Assembly: GCA_003133185.1 (NCBI GenBank)
Contig: PKWF01000163.1
Coordinates: forward strand, 6,796-15,569
DNA from: Vulcanimicrobiota bacterium
GTDB taxonomy: Bacteria > Vulcanimicrobiota > Vulcanimicrobiia > Vulcanimicrobiales > Vulcanimicrobiaceae
Reading direction: 5' to 3'
DNA length: 8,774 nt
Positions 6,872 through 8,774 of this stretch are shown here, in pieces. The notes under the pieces are model-generated. The model saw only the letters and a program-made list of their open reading frames with translations, searched no databases and was not told the DNA's origin. Position numbers and translations under genes: made by a program. Position 1 is the first letter of the stretch; the number at the start of each line of letters is the position of its first letter.

Positions 6872-7942
6872 TCATCGGAGGTTGTAGAGCGTCGATACCG
6901 AGACGCCTTTCTTAATGCTCAGCACGCTCATCCAATATGCACCGTCTGCGGTCTGCGCCATCTCGATTGGCAAGAGATATTTTTGTGGAAGATCGTACTC
7001 GCGCATCCGTCCCGTCGCGCTGACGCCGATCAGGGCACCTTGACCGTTCCGCTTGATGGCACCGATCAGCACGCCGCCCCCTTTGCCGCCGAAGACTGCG
7101 CCGGTCATGAAGGTGCCGCTCGGGAGATCGAACTCCGTGAGCTTCCCGCTGGTCGTCATTCGGCCGACCTGAGATTCTTGCCCAAACCAGAGCGCGTTAT
7201 CCGTTGCGACGGTGAGGCCGCCGCTCAAGCGCTGCGCCCCGGCATGGAATTGACGAAGGCCGCCCGCTATCGTCAATCGTCCGATTCGTTTAACGCCCGC
7301 CTCAGTGAACCAGAGAGCGCGGTCGGGGCCCGTAATGATGTCGACCGGTTGCGTGCCGGCTCCAACGGCGTACTCTTTAATCGCTCCACTTGGCGCGACG
7401 GTGCCGATCTTTCCCGCGGTCATCTCGGTGAACCACATATTGCCGTTGGGTCCGCGGGTGATGTCGAATGGGCCGCTCCGGGGCGTCGGAATAGCGAACT
7501 CGGTTATAACTCGCGCCGAAACGATCGTCGCCACCTTGTTGGCTCTTGATTCGGTAAACCACAACGAATAGTCCGGCGCATAGTTTATGGAACCGGGTTC
7601 CGAGCCCGTTGTGGGCGTGCGGTACTGCTTCGCCCGGCCGGTCTTCGGCAGAAAATTCACGATGCTCGAGGTATCGTCGGTCGTGCTGTTGGTGAACCAC
7701 ACTCCCGTTATTTTGCCCTGCGGGTTGAAGACGATTCCGTGAGGAACTCGTTGGGCGACGGCGTAGGCGGTAAAGATTCCGCAAATCGTTGTTGTCGACG
7801 GGGTGCAGCCCGGTTGCACGGCGCCGGCGTCTTCGACCGTCGAGCTGAATATCACCAATGCGAGCGTTAGCCCAACGACAAAGGCGGATGACGGGAAGCG
7901 CACCCGACGGTATTGGCGTTTGAGGGGTGCGCGCCCCTGCAA
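6872..7942 (-). CDS. Exported virginiamycin B lyase-like beta-propeller
   Basis: The product is 356 aa from a TTG start; a GTG at 7903 giving 343 aa is equally possible, since neither has a clear Shine-Dalgarno. A signal sequence spans about residues 14-41 (core FVVGLTLALVIF, likely cut after DAGA). A Cys pair (46, 54) follows. Seven blades then repeat the Vgb pattern 'alWFTE...kIGri...G.i.Ef': GVWFTNSTTDD, SLWFTESRANKVATI, NMWFTEMTAGKIGTV, ALWFTEAGVKRIGRL, ALWFGQESQVGRM, GVLIGAIKRNGQGALIGV and a divergent AYWMSVLSIKKG. True Vgb enzymes linearise streptogramin B antibiotics. As I recall the family, they do so with histidines at the start of two consecutive late blades; here only one PHGI motif exists (H68), in the first blade. 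A lyase role is therefore doubtful. It is the first gene of the operon. Confidence 0.87.
   Translation of the reverse strand: MQGRAPLKRQYRRVRFPSSAFVVGLTLALVIFSSTVEDAGAVQPGCTPSTTTICGIFTAYAVAQRVPHGIVFNPQGKITGVWFTNSTTDDTSSIVNFLPKTGRAKQYRTPTTGSEPGSINYAPDYSLWFTESRANKVATIVSARVITEFAIPTPRSGPFDITRGPNGNMWFTEMTAGKIGTVAPSGAIKEYAVGAGTQPVDIITGPDRALWFTEAGVKRIGRLTIAGGLRQFHAGAQRLSGGLTVATDNALWFGQESQVGRMTTSGKLTEFDLPSGTFMTGAVFGGKGGGVLIGAIKRNGQGALIGVSATGRMREYDLPQKYLLPIEMAQTADGAYWMSVLSIKKGVSVSTLYNLR
7923..7938. other. GC-rich hairpin at the operon's 5' end
   Basis: AGGGGTGCGCGCCCCT is almost self-complementary (five perfect outer pairs, a G-T pair, a G-C pair and a 2-nt loop). It lies within codons 2-7 if translation begins at the TTG at 7942, or in the leader if it begins at the GTG at 7903. 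It could limit ribosome access to either start. Confidence 0.45.
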
Positions 7943-8012
7943 CGTTGCCGGAGCGGGGTTTTGCCTTAGCTAAAGAAGATTCAAATAAACGAGAGCTTTA
8001 GGAGGAAGAGCG
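7943..8012. promoter_or_regulatory. Divergent promoter region for operon and secreted protein
   Basis: About 70 bp separate two outward-facing genes, so both promoters should lie here or reach into the neighbouring coding sequence. The central part (about 7960-8000) is more AT-rich than its surroundings. No convincing -35/-10 pair was identified; the location is inferred from gene orientation. Confidence 0.4.
8000..8005 (+). promoter_or_regulatory. Strong ribosome binding site
   Basis: AGGAGG followed by a 7-nt spacer to ATG at 8013 is a consensus Shine-Dalgarno, the best in the window. It suggests high translation of the small secreted protein. Confidence 0.85.
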
Positions 8013-8507
8013 ATGAAGAAATGGCTTTTGTCGATCGCGGTTGCTGCGTTCGTTTTCGTGCCACGCGCTACGCTGGCCCAAACGACGTCCGTATCCATGT
8101 ATGGCGTCGGTCCACACGGCTTTGACTGGGCTGCGGGAACGTGGGCTTGCAGGAGCACGAGTCATATTTCTCACGCCACTCTGAAGGTGACGCGGACCAG
8201 CGGTGCCCTCTTCTATCGCAGCTCCGGGGAGAACTTCGATAACTCTTGGTACGCGGTCTATGTACCGAAGACGAAGACGTGGCTAGCCCCATTCATCGTC
8301 TCCGACGGCAGTTACGGCACCGAATCCACGACCCAGACCGGAAAGAAAATCGTCTGGACCGGCACTGGGTACTTTGCCGATTCCGGCAAGACACTGCCAA
8401 TTCGGGATACGAACGTCAATGGTCCCAACACGTATGCGGATGTGGGCGAAGTTCGATCCGGCGGCGCCTGGAAAACGGAGTACAGCGTGACCTGCACGAG
8501 AACCTAA
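8013..8507 (+). CDS. Small secreted protein, possible DUF1579-like beta-barrel
   Basis: The product is 164 aa. Residues 1-22 are a clear signal peptide (MKKWLLSIAVAAFVFVPRATLA, cut before Q23). The mature part opens with F37DWAAGTWAC46, resembling the 'f..l.GtW.c' opening strand of DUF1579/nitrobindin-type small beta-barrels. It continues with alternating strand-like segments (ATLKVTRTSGALFYRSS, SWYAVYVPKTKTWLAPFI, GKKIVWTGTGYF, WKTEYSVTC). The only two cysteines, C46 in the first strand and C161 four residues from the end, are placed to join the first and last strands of a barrel. No ligand-binding residues can be assigned; the function is unknown and the fold is inferred from motif and pattern. 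The gene is preceded by a consensus AGGAGG and diverges from the propeller operon. An 81-bp gap separates it from the next gene, and they could be co-transcribed. Confidence 0.82.
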   Translation: MKKWLLSIAVAAFVFVPRATLAQTTSVSMYGVGPHGFDWAAGTWACRSTSHISHATLKVTRTSGALFYRSSGENFDNSWYAVYVPKTKTWLAPFIVSDGSYGTESTTQTGKKIVWTGTGYFADSGKTLPIRDTNVNGPNTYADVGEVRSGGAWKTEYSVTCTRT

Positions 8508-8574
8508 ACTGGCGCTACGATGGGAACACGGCATCATTCATAGAACGGGAGCAAGCACAATAGTGATTTGATCG

Positions 8575-8580
8575 AAAGGA
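8575..8580 (+). promoter_or_regulatory. Ribosome binding site of the right-edge gene
   Basis: AAAGGA with an 8-nt spacer to ATG at 8589 supports this start for the truncated gene. Confidence 0.65.
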
Positions 8581-8588
8581 CACGCAGC

Positions 8589-8774
8589 ATGCCTGGAATC
8601 CCCCGCGCGCTTGCCGCACACATCGTCGCGTTAGCGATTCTCGTCGCCGTCGGCTTGTGGGCAGTTCGCATTGGGGCTCAAGGTCTGGCAATGACGCGTG
8701 ATCTCGCCGTTCGCCCCGATTATACCGAACCGGTGACGCTGACCAGCAAAGACGGCGTGCTCGAGGTCACGCTG
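8589..8774 (+). CDS. Exported or membrane-anchored protein, N-terminal fragment
   Basis: The first 62 codons of a gene run off the right edge with no stop. Residues about 6-25 (ALAAHIVALAILVAVGLWAV) form a hydrophobic signal anchor or signal peptide. The following segment ends with a 'TEPVTLTSKDGVLEVTL' strand pair. A phrase of this type ('..p..l.S.dGvLevtL.a') occurs at the start of the first cupredoxin domain of some bacterial multicopper oxidases, so that is the best guess. The copper-ligand motifs (HxH, HCH) would lie outside the window, so the family cannot be confirmed. AAAGGA 8 nt upstream supports the start. Confidence 0.6.
   Translation, partial: MPGIPRALAAHIVALAILVAVGLWAVRIGAQGLAMTRDLAVRPDYTEPVTLTSKDGVLEVTL

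Noticed and set aside
8246..8563. Plus-strand 105-codon frame overlapping the small secreted protein gene
   Set aside because: It lies in another frame of a gene with a signal peptide and consensus SD, and lacks its own ribosome binding site or any motif.

Overview
The window is a GC-rich (about 60% by eye) bacterial chromosomal segment with nine complete genes and two genes cut by the window edges. I see no rRNA, tRNA, CRISPR array, insertion sequence, integrase or phage gene. Seven of the nine complete products carry a signal peptide, lipobox or N-terminal signal anchor, and an eighth is a multi-pass membrane protein. The mix of GloVer-repeat lipoproteins, SMP-30/NHL-like lipoproteins, GVYG-repeat surface proteins, a YXWGXW protein and DUF5069 resembles genomes of uncultivated soil lineages such as Candidatus Eremiobacterota (WPS-2). 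That assignment is inference, because no marker gene is present.

Layout, left to right. The 3' end of a zinc-type alcohol dehydrogenase (plus) is followed by a YXWGXW-repeat exported protein (plus). This converges, 13 bp away, on a minus-strand exported protein built of GVYG/GVEG repeats. A 264-bp divergent intergenic region separates that gene from a plus-strand lipoprotein with a six-bladed-type propeller, whose 3' end overlaps that of a minus-strand DUF4386 membrane protein by 11 bp. A DUF5069 gene (plus) follows, read divergently from the DUF4386 gene.

The most coherent unit is a minus-strand operon at 7942-4591 of three exported repeat proteins. In transcription order they are a virginiamycin-B-lyase-like propeller, a second YVTN/Vgb-like propeller and a GloVer (TIGR03803-type) lipoprotein. 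Each has seven recognisable repeats. The second and third genes overlap by 4 nt (TTGA), and the first and second are either overlapped by 4 nt (ATGA) or 20 nt apart, depending on the start chosen. The Vgb-like protein lacks the pair of blade-start histidines that I recall as the lyase active site, so antibiotic lyase activity should not be assumed.

On the right, divergent from the operon across about 70 bp, lies a small secreted protein with a strong Shine-Dalgarno sequence, probably a beta-barrel. It is followed by the 5' end of an exported or membrane-anchored protein that may be a multicopper oxidase. Overall this looks like a cell-envelope or secretome region. No complete metabolic pathway can be reconstructed from it.
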